64,000 bases of DNA from Leptospira sp. (GCA_016742255.1 JACVCB010000017.1:1-64000); one strand, 5' to 3'; shown: positions 1-9,258, counted from the first letter of the stretch. Numbers and translations are program-made. Notes: generated by a model not told the origin, from the letters alone.

Positions 1-428
1 ATCCTGGAGGACTTAGTTTCATCCATTTACTAAAAGGAAAGGTAAGAGCTTCATCACATAACAATCCTAAAGTGCTTCCAGAAAGAAACAACTATTGGTA
101 TCCGGAACAATACTTCGCTGCGCTAGTGGGAGTAAACGATCTCAAAAATTACGCAGCAGTACCCGATGTATTTCGAAAGGTAACTTCTCCCGCATTATTA
201 TTGTATTATTACAAAAATGAAAAAGAACAAGACCCAACAGCAAGTGTTCCCAAAATGTTGGAAGGTTATGCCAACTTTGGTTTAGAAAAAACACCAAATC
301 CTCTCAATAAAAAAGTCGCAGTTGAAAACGGAATGCATGTTCTTATGTCTAAATGGGTGATCACTGATAAAGTATTCATCGAAGCTCAAATAGATGTTTG
401 GTTAAAAGAATTACTGAAAACCAAATAA
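1..428 (+). CDS. alpha/beta-fold hydrolase, C-terminal part (truncated by window edge)
   Basis: The reading frame is open from the first bases of the window, so the N-terminal half, including the nucleophile elbow, lies outside it. The visible part reads through a GGLSFIHLL-like helix, a stretch ending in LLYYYKNEKEQDP that fits the strand carrying the acid residue of the triad, and NGMHVLMS, whose His is the likely catalytic histidine. The substrate cannot be told. A GTG at 72 could be mistaken for a start, but upstream codons continue in frame and match the fold. The gene is followed 54 bp later by an SDR gene on the same strand. Confidence 0.6.
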   Translation, partial: PGGLSFIHLLKGKVRASSHNNPKVLPERNNYWYPEQYFAALVGVNDLKNYAAVPDVFRKVTSPALLLYYYKNEKEQDPTASVPKMLEGYANFGLEKTPNPLNKKVAVENGMHVLMSKWVITDKVFIEAQIDVWLKELLKTK

Positions 429-482
429 GTCTGATAACATTTTAAAAAGTAGATCGCGGATGCAAATTCGAAGGAGTTTCCC

Positions 483-1187
483 ATGAACCAGAGTAAAGAA
501 AAAATTGCACTTGTGACAGGTGCCAATCGAGGGATTGGGAAACAAATCTCCATTGATTTGGCAAAACAAGGAATTTATGTTCTCATTGCTTCCAGGAACG
601 TTTCTGATGCAGAAGATACTTTAAAACACGTAAAATCGTTTGGCAAAGGAGAGATCATCTCTCTCGATGTTTCCAAAGAACAGAGTATCAATGAAGTTTA
701 CGATATCATCACTGGGAGTTTTGGTCGTCTGGATATCTTAATCAATAATGCAGGGATATTTACAGACCCAGGTTCCTTTTTTGAAACCACTTCAGAAGAC
801 TTACACCGCACCTTAATGGTAAATCTATTTGGACCATTTCGATTGATCCAAGTTTTTTTACCGATGATGATCCAAAACAATTATGGTCGTATTGTCAATG
901 TTAGCTCTGGAATGGGACAACTATCTGATATGGGAGGTGGTTATCCTGCGTATCGGATCTCCAAAACGGCCATCAATGCTTTGACAAACCTTTCCAGTAC
1001 AGAAGGTGTTGGAAAAAATATCAAAATCAATTCCGTATGCCCTGGTTGGGTGAAAACCGATATGGGTGGTGCCAATGCTACAAGGCCAGTGGAAAAAGGT
1101 GCTGAAACCATAGTATGGGCAGCCACTCTTCCCGATAACGGTCCTACAGGGAAATTCTTCCGAGATAAAAAAGAAATTCCTTGGTAA
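483..1187 (+). CDS. short-chain dehydrogenase/reductase (SDR) family oxidoreductase
   Basis: A 234-residue classical SDR: the glycine-rich cofactor motif GANRGIGK lies near residue 14, followed by a beta-4 NNAG motif, a catalytic serine in NVSSGMG, and the YxxxK pair in YPAYRISK. The family carries out NAD(P)H-dependent oxidation or reduction of carbonyls and alcohols, and the closest general resemblance is to carbonyl-reductase-like SDRs; the substrate is unknown. The start is an ATG with a good ribosome binding site (AAGGAG at 471-476). It ends at a hairpin shared with the convergent AHSA1 gene. Confidence 0.88.
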   Translation: MNQSKEKIALVTGANRGIGKQISIDLAKQGIYVLIASRNVSDAEDTLKHVKSFGKGEIISLDVSKEQSINEVYDIITGSFGRLDILINNAGIFTDPGSFFETTSEDLHRTLMVNLFGPFRLIQVFLPMMIQNNYGRIVNVSSGMGQLSDMGGGYPAYRISKTAINALTNLSSTEGVGKNIKINSVCPGWVKTDMGGANATRPVEKGAETIVWAATLPDNGPTGKFFRDKKEIPW

Positions 1188-1192
1188 AAACG

Positions 1193-1222
1193 AACCAAGG
1201 GATTCCCAATGCCTTGGTTTTT
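1193..1222. terminator. bidirectional Rho-independent terminator candidate
   Basis: An 8-bp perfect stem, AACCAAGG (1193-1200) with CCTTGGTT (1212-1219), is followed by T5 on the plus strand. On the minus strand the stem is followed, after CG, by another T5. It lies between the convergent SDR and AHSA1 genes and could end both transcripts. Confidence 0.6.
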
Positions 1223-1239
1223 AGTAATAAAAGTTTTTC

Positions 1240-1755
1240 CTACGTAATTGTTGCGAGGTATTTGTCCAACTCCAAATAACATTCTGCCATCCCATCTGCG
1301 GCACCCGATTCCACCATCATTTTACAAATGTCAGGTGAAGCGTATCGACAGACATGTGTCATCAGAGTTCGTTTTCCTTCTGTTGTGAATTTGCGTGATT
1401 CGAAAGTGGCATTTGGATCTTCCGGAGCATTTGCATCAAATGTTGCCATATCCATAATGTAATTTTCTGTGTTGGCGAGGGTTTCTGGAACGACAACCTC
1501 CCGAAAGGTTCCATACACACCTGATTTGTTTCCCTTCTCATCTGCATAAAGATAAAGGTATTTCCCACCTACTCTTAGGTCTTGTTCACAAGTATCGAGA
1601 ACCATACCTTCCGGTCCAATGAGCCATCTTCGCATTAACTCAGGTTTGGTGTGACAATCAAAAACCAATTCTCTAGGTGCATCGAAATAACGTTGAAATA
1701 CAACCTCATTGTCACCATTTCGAATCATCTTCACTTCATTTTTTTTTGAATTCAT
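1240..1755 (-). CDS. SRPBCC / AHSA1-type (START-fold) protein
   Basis: The 171-residue protein begins near VFQRYFDAPRELVFDCHTK and contains RRWLIGPEGM and GKYLYLYADEKG, the usual signature of the AHSA1 branch of the SRPBCC hydrophobic ligand-binding fold. Members are often encoded next to an ArsR regulator, as here; the ligand is not known. The reading frame extends further upstream, but the ATG at 1755 is preferred because it overlaps the arsR stop codon as ATGA and is preceded by GGTGAAG, which is typical translational coupling. Confidence 0.85.
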   Translation of the reverse strand: MNSKKNEVKMIRNGDNEVVFQRYFDAPRELVFDCHTKPELMRRWLIGPEGMVLDTCEQDLRVGGKYLYLYADEKGNKSGVYGTFREVVVPETLANTENYIMDMATFDANAPEDPNATFESRKFTTEGKRTLMTHVCRYASPDICKMMVESGAADGMAECYLELDKYLATIT

Positions 1756-2096
1756 TTTTTCTTCACCCCTTTTGGTTGTATTCTTTGTAATTCGTCCAAT
1801 AACCCGTCGAGTGCCTGGTACCGTGTTTCCCAAATTTGGCGGTATTTCTCCATCCAATCCACAGCTTCTTTGAGAGGAGCAGTTTGTAACCTACGTGGTC
1901 TTTCCTGAGCCCTTCTCGTTGTAGTAATGAGCCCTGCTTCCTCTAAAATCTTAAGGTGTTTCGAAATGGCTGGTTGGCTCATTTGAAACGGTTTTGTGAG
2001 TTCCATCACCGTTAGGTCTTTTTTTGCCAGATGCATCAAAATGGCCCTTCTTGTGGGGTCAGCCAGTGCGGAAAATGTTGCGTCCAGAGTTTGCAT
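1752..2096 (-). CDS. ArsR/SmtB-family winged-helix transcriptional regulator
   Basis: The 114-residue protein opens with MQTLDATFSALADPTRRAIL, the standard beginning of ArsR regulators paired with SRPBCC proteins, followed by a winged helix with recognition helix around MSQPAISKHLKILEEAGL. No metal-binding cysteine pair (CVC) is present, so it is probably not a metal sensor. The frame continues upstream to a TTG at 2144, but the ATG at 2096 matches the family start. It overlaps the next gene by four bases. Tandem sequence repeats directly upstream suggest autoregulation. Confidence 0.85.
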   Translation of the reverse strand: MQTLDATFSALADPTRRAILMHLAKKDLTVMELTKPFQMSQPAISKHLKILEEAGLITTTRRAQERPRRLQTAPLKEAVDWMEKYRQIWETRYQALDGLLDELQRIQPKGVKKK

Positions 2097-2104
2097 ATCT
2101 AATT

Positions 2105-2144
2105 GGTTATATAAATATTTGGTTATATAATATTTAAATGTCAA
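2105..2144 (-). promoter_or_regulatory. candidate arsR promoter with tandem operator repeats
   Basis: Plus-strand bases 2105-2120 (GGTTATATAAATATTT) and 2121-2135 (GGTTATATAATATTT) are near-identical tandem copies. A TTGACA -35 hexamer on the minus strand occupies 2144-2139, and a weak AAATAT -10 falls 18 bases later inside the repeats. Repressor binding here would block RNA polymerase. The operator role is inferred. Confidence 0.4.
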
Positions 2145-2145
2145 A

Positions 2146-2160
2146 CTCCTTTTTAAGGAG
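2146..2160. other. short perfect hairpin upstream of arsR
   Basis: CTCCTT-TTT-AAGGAG forms a 6-bp stem with a 3-base loop between the end of the GAF gene and the arsR promoter. It could weakly terminate the GAF transcript or insulate the arsR promoter. No long T-run follows it on the minus strand. Confidence 0.3.
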
Positions 2161-2221
2161 AAAATGAAAAAATTGACGATCTTAAAATATTTTTTTCGAT
2201 TGAGTGACTCAGAAATTCTGT

Positions 2222-3316
2222 TTATTGATTCTGAATTTTTTCATCCAAATGATTAAATTTAGAAAACGGTGGGATCTTATTCTTTTCTATGGAATTTGAA
2301 AGTCCGATTCCCATTAATTCAAATATCCTTTGAATGATTTCAGATGATTGAATGTTTTGTTCACCGAATCCATAAAAACCAAACAATCCTATTCGCTGAT
2401 TGTGAACTTGAAGGGGAAATTCCATAAGGCAAGAAACTCCAAGTAAACCCAAATGTTCTTGTACCAATGGAGAAGTTTCAACTGATAGATTTTTGATAAT
2501 CCTAGCGTTACCTGAAGAATTGAAAATGGAAAAATTGAATTCAACATCTGAAAACTTTTGGCCTTCATAGATTCCATGAACGTTTCCCTCTATGAAACTA
2601 TACTCCCAGCCATCCCCTATTTTTGTTGCAATCAGCCCTAAAGGTAATCCAAAAAGTTTGATACCAGCCTGTAGATAATTCCGGCAAATTTTAACAATAT
2701 CATCTGTTTGATAGGAAAGTAACCTATATAATTCACCTAGAGATTGTTTTACAAAGGAGCAATTATTTAATGATTCCGAAATAAATTTTTCATTTTTGTA
2801 TCGAATTAATTCTAAACTCAACTTATCCGCAAGTACATCGATCAGCTTTAAATTCTTAAATTTATGTTTAAATTTATTTTCTGCAATCATCCCAATGACT
2901 CCAATCACTGTGCCGATGTCCGATCGAATAGGGTATCCCAAATAGATTGTAGATGATTTATTAAAGTTGTTTATACGAAGTGACTTAAAAAGAAAATCAT
3001 CTTCTAATAGATTGATTTCAAAAATCATATTTGAATCAATCACATTCGAACATGGGAGTTGAGATTTAGGTATCGTTTTTGGAAAATCTAAATCTTCTGA
3101 ACCATGTATAGCAAGCAAGTGAAAGGAGTGTGTATCTGGTTGGTATACTAAAATCCAAGTAACAAATATTTCTGGAATTTTGGCTATTGTTTGGACAGTT
3201 TGTTCCCAAATCTTTTCCCTATGCAAAGAGTTACTATGGAATTGTAAATCATCCGTAAGGTCCGCATTAAATGAACCACCAGAAAAATATTGGTTTGGAG
3301 TTAATTCAGAAAGCAT
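2222..3316 (-). CDS. protein with two GAF-like domains and no recognisable output domain
   Basis: The 364-residue protein has two GAF-like halves: residues about 20-170 (including the SSTIYLGYPIRSDIGTVIGVIGMIAE segment, read in two halves) and about 190-345 (with SCLMEFPLQVHNQ and IGLFGFYGF). GAF domains bind small ligands such as cyclic nucleotides or haem and usually sit in front of kinases or cyclases. No kinase, cyclase, GGDEF or HTH region is visible, so it may act by partner binding. The ATG at 3316 was chosen over an upstream in-frame TTG because GAGGGA precedes it at good spacing. Confidence 0.6.
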   Translation of the reverse strand: MLSELTPNQYFSGGSFNADLTDDLQFHSNSLHREKIWEQTVQTIAKIPEIFVTWILVYQPDTHSFHLLAIHGSEDLDFPKTIPKSQLPCSNVIDSNMIFEINLLEDDFLFKSLRINNFNKSSTIYLGYPIRSDIGTVIGVIGMIAENKFKHKFKNLKLIDVLADKLSLELIRYKNEKFISESLNNCSFVKQSLGELYRLLSYQTDDIVKICRNYLQAGIKLFGLPLGLIATKIGDGWEYSFIEGNVHGIYEGQKFSDVEFNFSIFNSSGNARIIKNLSVETSPLVQEHLGLLGVSCLMEFPLQVHNQRIGLFGFYGFGEQNIQSSEIIQRIFELMGIGLSNSIEKNKIPPFSKFNHLDEKIQNQ

Positions 3317-3439
3317 ACAATGTCCCTCTATTGCCAACTCCAACAAAACGATTTTGGCAGACTATAACCAAACCCTAAACAATAGGAGTTTTGTTTCTTA
3401 AATCATCCAATATATTTCCCGTTCGTAGAATCCAATGTT

Positions 3440-4342
3440 TTAGGCGACTTCTTTACCTCTTGCCACTTCCAAAATGGCAAACCAATCCACTCTAGAAAGC
3501 GGATAAGTAAAACATGAAGCAGCAGATTTGATCCGTTCCAAATCATTGGTTCCTAAAATGGGAATCATTCCAGCAGGGTGATTCAAAAACCATGAGTATA
3601 GTACTTGGTCGATACTTGCGCCATGTCGTTTTGCAATTTCCTGCAATTTGATTGAGGTTTTGATTTCCGTTTCCGTTTTCGGTGAAAATATTTTTCCACC
3701 AGCAGTAGGAGACCATACCATAGGATGGATGCCAGATTCGATCATTTGGTCAAAGGTTCCATCAAACATAGGTTCAGTGTGAAATAGATGAAACTCCACC
3801 TGGTTTGTGAAAAGAGGACGTTTGTATTTCGATTGGACCATTTGGAATTGTGTAGGAGTAAAATTAGATACTCCAAAATGTTTGACCTTACCTTCCAGAG
3901 CCAGTGCATCAAAAACCTCTGCCATTTCAGTTGGATCCATGAGTGGATCAGGCCTGTGAATGAGAACCACGTCCAATGAATCAACTTGCAGTTTCCGCAG
4001 TGAACGTTCCACCGAATAACGTATATGTTCTTTAGATGTATTATAATGTTTTGTTGGATATTTGGCACCTGGAATTTGTATCCCACACTTCGTGATGATT
4101 TTGATTTTATTCTTTAGGTTTGGGTATTTTTTTAGAACCTTCCCAAAACGTTCTTCATTTTCAAAATCTCCATAAATATCTGCATGGTCGAACGTATCAA
4201 TCCCAAGTTCTAAACATAAATTGATCTTTTCATAAATTCGATCTTCACCAAATCCATGTTTGTCTTCATGCAACCTCCAAATTCCATATACCAAACGAGA
4301 AATGGATAAATTGTGTTTTGGAAAATGAATCTGTGGAACCAT
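3440..4342 (-). CDS. aldo/keto reductase family oxidoreductase
   Basis: A 300-residue (beta/alpha)8 NADPH-dependent reductase of the YdhF-like type. Visible family features are GIDTFDHADIYG (Asp and Tyr of the catalytic tetrad), IITKCGIQ (Lys), LIHRPDPL (His position), FGVSNFTP, and the cofactor segment PILGTNDLERI near the C-terminus. The substrate is unknown. The start codon overlaps the stop codon of the upstream monooxygenase gene by one base (TAATG), so the two are probably translated together and may act on the same compound. Confidence 0.88.
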   Translation of the reverse strand: MVPQIHFPKHNLSISRLVYGIWRLHEDKHGFGEDRIYEKINLCLELGIDTFDHADIYGDFENEERFGKVLKKYPNLKNKIKIITKCGIQIPGAKYPTKHYNTSKEHIRYSVERSLRKLQVDSLDVVLIHRPDPLMDPTEMAEVFDALALEGKVKHFGVSNFTPTQFQMVQSKYKRPLFTNQVEFHLFHTEPMFDGTFDQMIESGIHPMVWSPTAGGKIFSPKTETEIKTSIKLQEIAKRHGASIDQVLYSWFLNHPAGMIPILGTNDLERIKSAASCFTYPLSRVDWFAILEVARGKEVA

Positions 4343-5505
4343 TATTTTCTTTCTCCTGTTGTCAGAGGTGTGACAGGAATACCCTTGGGTTTCCTTCCTT
4401 GTGCTTCTGCAAAATTCACTGTTTTTAATTTTGGTAACACTTTGTTCGCGAATAGTTTTGATTCCTCTACGAGTGGATAACCGGAAAAAATAAATGCGCG
4501 GATTCCCATCTGGATGTACCTTTGGATTTTTTCATACACTTGTTCGGGTGTTCCGACAATCGCAGAACCACAACCAGATCGTGCTAGTCCAATCCCTGAC
4601 CAAATCATAGGTTCAATGAACAAATCAGAATCAGCGGACTTACGAAGTTCATCTTGGCGCAAAACACCTGCAGAATTGGAATCAAGTGCTCTATGTTTGA
4701 TATCACTAGCTCTTTCCATATTCAATTTTGATAACAGACTTTTAGCGGCATCTTTTGCTTCCTTTTCAGTTTCCCTCACAATCAAATGGATCCGTAAACC
4801 AAAATCAATTTTACGCCCAAAACCAACTGCACGCTCACTTAAGTCTTTCATCGTATCAGCAAGTCTTTCTTCCGTTTCAGGCCACATCAAAAACACATCA
4901 CAAAACTCAGCACATAATGCTCGTGCATCTTCTGAAATCCCACCAAAGTAAAGTAAGGGACCACCATTTGTTTGGTAAGACTTCACTGGATCAGCAGATA
5001 AATCCAATTGGTAATGTTTTCCTTGGAAGTTGATGTGATCTCTTGTCCAACCTTGTTGTAAGATTTGGATCACTTCTTTTGAAATTTCATATCTCGTTTT
5101 GGAATCACGGACAGTACCAGGTAAGTCAGAAGAGATGATGTTGATATTGAGCCTTCCCTTTAGCATATGATCTAAAGTGGAAAGGGCTCTCGCAAGCATG
5201 GGAGGATGGATTTCTCCACAACGAATCGCTGTTAGGAGAGAAATTTGTTTTGTAAACTGAGAGGCCGCAGCAGCAAATGTTAATGTATCTTGTCCTGTTT
5301 GGTAAGAGGAAGGTAATAGAATATTTTGATACCCCAACTCATCTGCTATGCGGATGATGTCGGCACAATGTTCGAAACTAGAACGTAAGTTCCCATCAGG
5401 AACTCCTAAAAATTCATAATCTCCATTGCATAGGTCACAAAACCAGGCAACTTCCACAGAAGTGTCTTCGGATCGAATGGCGGGTGCTTTGGGAATCGGA
5501 TTCAT
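4342..5505 (-). CDS. LLM-class flavin-dependent oxidoreductase (SsuD-like monooxygenase)
   Basis: The protein has the bacterial luciferase-like TIM-barrel fold. Recognisable parts are [18 protein letters not shown] near the N-terminus, [53 protein letters not shown] and a C-terminal [19 protein letters not shown]. This layout matches FMNH2-dependent alkanesulfonate monooxygenases (SsuD), which release sulfite from sulfonates, but no sulfonate transporter or flavin reductase gene is adjacent, so specificity is open. The start is uncertain: ATG at 5505 is preferred, with TTG at 5532 as the alternative. It is divergent from the symporter. Confidence 0.85.
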   Translation of the reverse strand: MNPIPKAPAIRSEDTSVEVAWFCDLCNGDYEFLGVPDGNLRSSFEHCADIIRIADELGYQNILLPSSYQTGQDTLTFAAAASQFTKQISLLTAIRCGEIHPPMLARALSTLDHMLKGRLNINIISSDLPGTVRDSKTRYEISKEVIQILQQGWTRDHINFQGKHYQLDLSADPVKSYQTNGGPLLYFGGISEDARALCAEFCDVFLMWPETEERLADTMKDLSERAVGFGRKIDFGLRIHLIVRETEKEAKDAAKSLLSKLNMERASDIKHRALDSNSAGVLRQDELRKSADSDLFIEPMIWSGIGLARSGCGSAIVGTPEQVYEKIQRYIQMGIRAFIFSGYPLVEESKLFANKVLPKLKTVNFAEAQGRKPKGIPVTPLTTGERK

Positions 5506-5614
5506 TGTTGCCAATAGAAACCGAGATACCAAGAAACGACAAGAGGGATTTCAAAAAATCTATCGCTTGCATTATTTTTAGAAACAATCGATTCTGGCGG
5601 TTCTATTCCCGTCT

Positions 5615-7456
5615 ATGATCACAACAGTTGATATCTTTTTCTTTGGGTTTACCTTCCTACTTGTGCTCGGGATTGGTATGGTTGCAGGGAGAAAAGAGTC
5701 CTCATCAAAGGATTATTTTCTCGGTGGAAGAAGCCTACCCTGGTGGGGGATTGCGGGTTCTCTATTTGGTACGAATATTTCGGCAAACCATTTAGTAGGA
5801 ATGCTCGGCATCGGTTTTTCTGTTGGGTTCGCTCAAAGCCATTATGAATTTGGTTCCATTCCGGCAATTGTACTTTTGGCCTTTGTATTTTTACCACTCT
5901 TCCGAAGGAAAAAGTTTTTTACTCTTTCTCAATTTTTGCAGGATAAGTTTGGAAAAGAAACTGGAAAGATCTACTCAGCAATCTCACTCATTCTCATTAC
6001 CATACAACTGACTGGTGCTTTGTACATCGGAGCTCGTAGTTTTTTACCATTTTTACAAAACCTGGGTCTATCGGTTACTTACACGGAACTTGTCATTTGG
6101 ATTGCATTTACCTCTACCATCTACACATGGTTTGGTGGACTAAAATCAGTAGTATACACAGATGTCATCCAAACCTTTTTAATTTTAGCATCTGGGATTG
6201 TACTCGCCTATCTTTCGATTTCAAGACCTGAAGTTGGTGGTTTACTTGAACTTTTTGCAAAAGAAGAAGGTAGAATGGACGGACTCAGTAAAATGAATTT
6301 ATACTTACCTCCAAACCACCCTACACTTCCTTGGACTGGTGCACTGAGTGGGTTATTTATATTGCATACCTTTTATTGGAATACGAATCAATACGTCGTA
6401 CAAAGGACATTAGGTGGAAAATCACTAAGAGAAGCGCGTTATGGGATATTGGTGGGTGGGCTATTAAAACTCACAGTTCCTTTTTTTTCGATCTTAACTG
6501 GGATTGCTGCGTATCAAATTTGGTTTTCTCTAGGAGAAACGACAAATATAGCTCCTGATGAAGCTTTTTCCAAATTAGTTGTATTAGTTGTTCCCGTAGG
6601 TTACGGACTCATCGGAGTCATCCTTGCAGGATTATTGGGAGCAATCTTTTCGAGCATTGATTCCATGTTACATTCAGCAGCAACATTATTCACCATTGAT
6701 TTTTACAAACCCCTCTTTGAAAAAAACGGGAAATCACTTTCTGATGAAAGACAAATGAAATCGGGAAGAATGTTTCTCTTATTATTTTCTTTTTTGGTAA
6801 CAGTGTTTGCAATCGTTCTCATTGATCCCAATTCTAAGAAAAATTTCTTTATTGAGTTATCCAATCAAAGTTCTCACTTCACACCTGCTCTACTTGTTGT
6901 TTTTTTACTTGGAATTTTTAATGTTAAAATCAACACCAAAGCAATCTGCGGGACAATCCTTCTCACTCCTTTCCTTTCCCTATTAAGCCCCTATCTATAT
7001 ACAAACTATGCACCTATTTTCATTAAACTTACGTTTGGTGAAGAATTGAATTTTTTGCACCGAGTCTTTCTGATCTTTCACTTTGCTTTTTTTCTACTGG
7101 CTCTCGTCGCATACTTTCAATACAAAAAGAATCATAATGAAAATTCACTCCATGGACTTTTTAACTTCAATTCATTGAATCAAAACCAACAAAAACAAAA
7201 TCGGTATTTGAATTTAAATGGTTTTTTCATATTTCTCATCCTATTTTTTCTCCTTATTGTTTTACGAGTCCAATTCCCAAATCATAAATTCCTAATTGCG
7301 ATATTCGGATTTTTACATTTTTTTATCTTTTCTTCAATACTTACCTATCGTAAAAAATCACCAAAACAAAACCTCATTTCCGTATTTCACAAACGAGATG
7401 AGTGGTTGTATGGAATTTTACTAGGTTTGACATTCTTCTTTTATTTATGGTTCTAG
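5615..7456 (+). CDS. sodium:solute symporter family protein (SSS)
   Basis: A 613-residue polytopic membrane protein. The N-terminal motif GRKESSSKDYFLGGRSLPWW is the SSS family hallmark, and LGAIFSSIDSMLHSAATLFTIDFYKP matches the conserved region around TM8 and the sodium site. The family couples sodium entry to uptake of sugars, myo-inositol or similar solutes. Roughly 13 membrane segments form the core, and the C-terminus (after about residue 500) adds further hydrophobic segments. No obvious ribosome binding site precedes the ATG. The upstream region is shared with the divergent monooxygenase gene. Confidence 0.9.
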   Translation: MITTVDIFFFGFTFLLVLGIGMVAGRKESSSKDYFLGGRSLPWWGIAGSLFGTNISANHLVGMLGIGFSVGFAQSHYEFGSIPAIVLLAFVFLPLFRRKKFFTLSQFLQDKFGKETGKIYSAISLILITIQLTGALYIGARSFLPFLQNLGLSVTYTELVIWIAFTSTIYTWFGGLKSVVYTDVIQTFLILASGIVLAYLSISRPEVGGLLELFAKEEGRMDGLSKMNLYLPPNHPTLPWTGALSGLFILHTFYWNTNQYVVQRTLGGKSLREARYGILVGGLLKLTVPFFSILTGIAAYQIWFSLGETTNIAPDEAFSKLVVLVVPVGYGLIGVILAGLLGAIFSSIDSMLHSAATLFTIDFYKPLFEKNGKSLSDERQMKSGRMFLLLFSFLVTVFAIVLIDPNSKKNFFIELSNQSSHFTPALLVVFLLGIFNVKINTKAICGTILLTPFLSLLSPYLYTNYAPIFIKLTFGEELNFLHRVFLIFHFAFFLLALVAYFQYKKNHNENSLHGLFNFNSLNQNQQKQNRYLNLNGFFIFLILFFLLIVLRVQFPNHKFLIAIFGFLHFFIFSSILTYRKKSPKQNLISVFHKRDEWLYGILLGLTFFFYLWF

Positions 7457-7551
7457 AAAAATAGAAAACACAATCTAACAGCTGCAAGTAAAAAGGAATT
7501 GCCAAACGAAACAAAGAAGTTTTCATTAGGAATGGAGACTCATCATTCACA

Positions 7552-8307
7552 ATGTTTGTATTTGAAAAAGCAAATCAGAAATTTCGATTCCCAATTATCA
7601 CTTTCTGCTTAATAGTCATCACTCTATGTACTCAGTTTTTAGATACAAATAACACTTATGCGTTTACTCCCAAAAAAGAATTTGGTTTTAATTTATTCTC
7701 TTCTTTCTTTTTTAACTCTTCCTTCGTGGAATGGACAACAAATGCCATCTACTTGTACATGTTTGCTGACAATATTGAAGATGTAATCGGCCCTCTCAAT
7801 TTTTTCTTTTTATTTATGTTCTTTGGAATCCTTACAAATCTCACTTACTTTTTATTCCACATGAACTCCATCGTACCTGTTGTGGGAACTTCTGGTGTGA
7901 TTTCAGGCTTTTTAGGAATGTATTTTGTGTTTTTTCCCAAAGTAAAAAGTACAATGGTATTTGAAAAAATAGCATTCAATGATTTACCCATCTACTTTAG
8001 TTTGAGCATCTGGATTCTCATCCAAGGATACTTGTATTTGGTAGAACTCCATACTGAAATCCGAAGTACCTATGCGGGCCAAGTAGTGGCTTTTTTCTTT
8101 GGAATGATCCTTGCAAATGGATTTGTCCACCACAAGTATCTAGATAGACTGGAACATAATTTAAGATTAACTACATTCCAAAACAAAACGGTTCTTTGCC
8201 CTTCTTGTAACCACCCGATCCCTGCCAAAAAATATGGAAGATTTCATTGTGACGTTTGCCAAACCAATTTTTTCTTTGATCGAAAAGGAAAAAAATTCCT
8301 TCCATAA
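7552..8307 (+). CDS. rhomboid-fold membrane protein, probably proteolytically inactive, with C-terminal zinc ribbon
   Basis: The 251-residue protein has about six membrane segments and aligns with rhomboid proteases: FADNIEDVIGP matches the FGDNVEDxLG loop, and GTSGVISGFLGMY matches the serine motif (Ser114). However, the position of the catalytic His on TM6 (AHxxG in active enzymes) reads AGQVV, with Gln177. The oxyanion His of the HxxxN motif is Glu60, while Asn64 is kept. The cytoplasmic tail carries CPSC (216-219) and CDVC (233-236), a rubredoxin-like zinc ribbon. It is therefore likely a pseudoprotease that binds membrane clients. Confidence 0.75.
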   Translation: MFVFEKANQKFRFPIITFCLIVITLCTQFLDTNNTYAFTPKKEFGFNLFSSFFFNSSFVEWTTNAIYLYMFADNIEDVIGPLNFFFLFMFFGILTNLTYFLFHMNSIVPVVGTSGVISGFLGMYFVFFPKVKSTMVFEKIAFNDLPIYFSLSIWILIQGYLYLVELHTEIRSTYAGQVVAFFFGMILANGFVHHKYLDRLEHNLRLTTFQNKTVLCPSCNHPIPAKKYGRFHCDVCQTNFFFDRKGKKFLP

Positions 8308-8418
8308 CGATAAAAAATCATGTACACCACTCAGATTTCTTGTTCTATCAATTTTTTACATCGACAATTACTTAGTGTTTCAGTAAAATTCTCCCTTACC
8401 ATTCATGGAGACTAAAGA

Positions 8419-9258
8419 ATGAAACGAATCGCAACTTTGTTACTCTTATCGATTTTAACCTTACAACCAATTTTATCGGAAGAAAAACCCTTACCACCAG
8501 GTCCACCTAAAGAAGGTTATTATATTATTACTTATAAAAATTACTCCGTAAATTTAGAAATACAAGTGAATGGATATGATGTGCGGAGTGGTTTATCCAA
8601 TGAGGATTCATCAGGACAAGCTGATATTAACTATTGGATCTTACCTAGCGATAATAAAATTAGAATCCGATTCTCAGAACGAAAACAAAATAAAAAACAA
8701 ACGTCAGGATTACCAAGTGAAGCTGAGGTAAAACTCATCATTGGTCAGAAAGGCCAGTTCCCTGATGAAGGTGTTTTATTAGAAAAAGTCGAACACAACC
8801 AATCAAATCCAAAACAAATGGGTTTATGGATCGAAATTCCGTTTCAAACCCCCTTCTCGCCACCAAGTGAGTTGTGGAAACAAGCAGAAAGTTTAAATCT
8901 ATCAAAAGAATTGGAGGATTCCGCTATTTCTTTTTTAAAAGACTTCACTCAAGTGCTCAATACAAAAGATGCAAAAAAGATTTTGTCTGCGACTTCCTTT
9001 CGAGCAAAAGATACATCGGAAGTTAGATACTATCCTTATAATGAAGCCGATGAATTAAAATCAATCCAAGGAATGACAAAATCTATCGGATCCACATGGA
9101 AACTCAATCCATCTGAAATTCGGTTTAAATTACTCTGTAACAATCAAATTCTTGAAATTACAAATAAAAAAGGAGATCCGATTATCACTTCCAAAAAAGG
9201 TGCAGCGATTCCCGTTTATTTAAGTCGGATTGCAGGGAAATGGGTTATTGTTCGTTAG
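8419..9258 (+). CDS. secreted protein of unknown function
   Basis: The 279-residue product starts with a signal peptide (MKRIATLLLLSILTLQPILS, cleavage probably before EEKPLPPG). The mature part contains a beta-rich N-terminal region with a GYYIITYKNYSVNLEIQVNG segment and a C-terminal region (from about residue 170) reminiscent of small NTF2-like domains (FLKDFTQVLNTKDAKKILSATSFRA). I do not recognise the family and infer only a periplasmic or surface location. Its ATG is preceded by GGAG. It is followed by a perfect hairpin just before the glycosyltransferase gene. Confidence 0.65.
   Translation: MKRIATLLLLSILTLQPILSEEKPLPPGPPKEGYYIITYKNYSVNLEIQVNGYDVRSGLSNEDSSGQADINYWILPSDNKIRIRFSERKQNKKQTSGLPSEAEVKLIIGQKGQFPDEGVLLEKVEHNQSNPKQMGLWIEIPFQTPFSPPSELWKQAESLNLSKELEDSAISFLKDFTQVLNTKDAKKILSATSFRAKDTSEVRYYPYNEADELKSIQGMTKSIGSTWKLNPSEIRFKLLCNNQILEITNKKGDPIITSKKGAAIPVYLSRIAGKWVIVR

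Noticed and set aside
2164..2256. 30-codon open frame with AAGGAG in front (MKKLTILKYF...)
   Set aside because: The AAGGAG is one arm of a perfect hairpin and the frame overlaps the 3' end of the GAF gene; no conservation evidence available.
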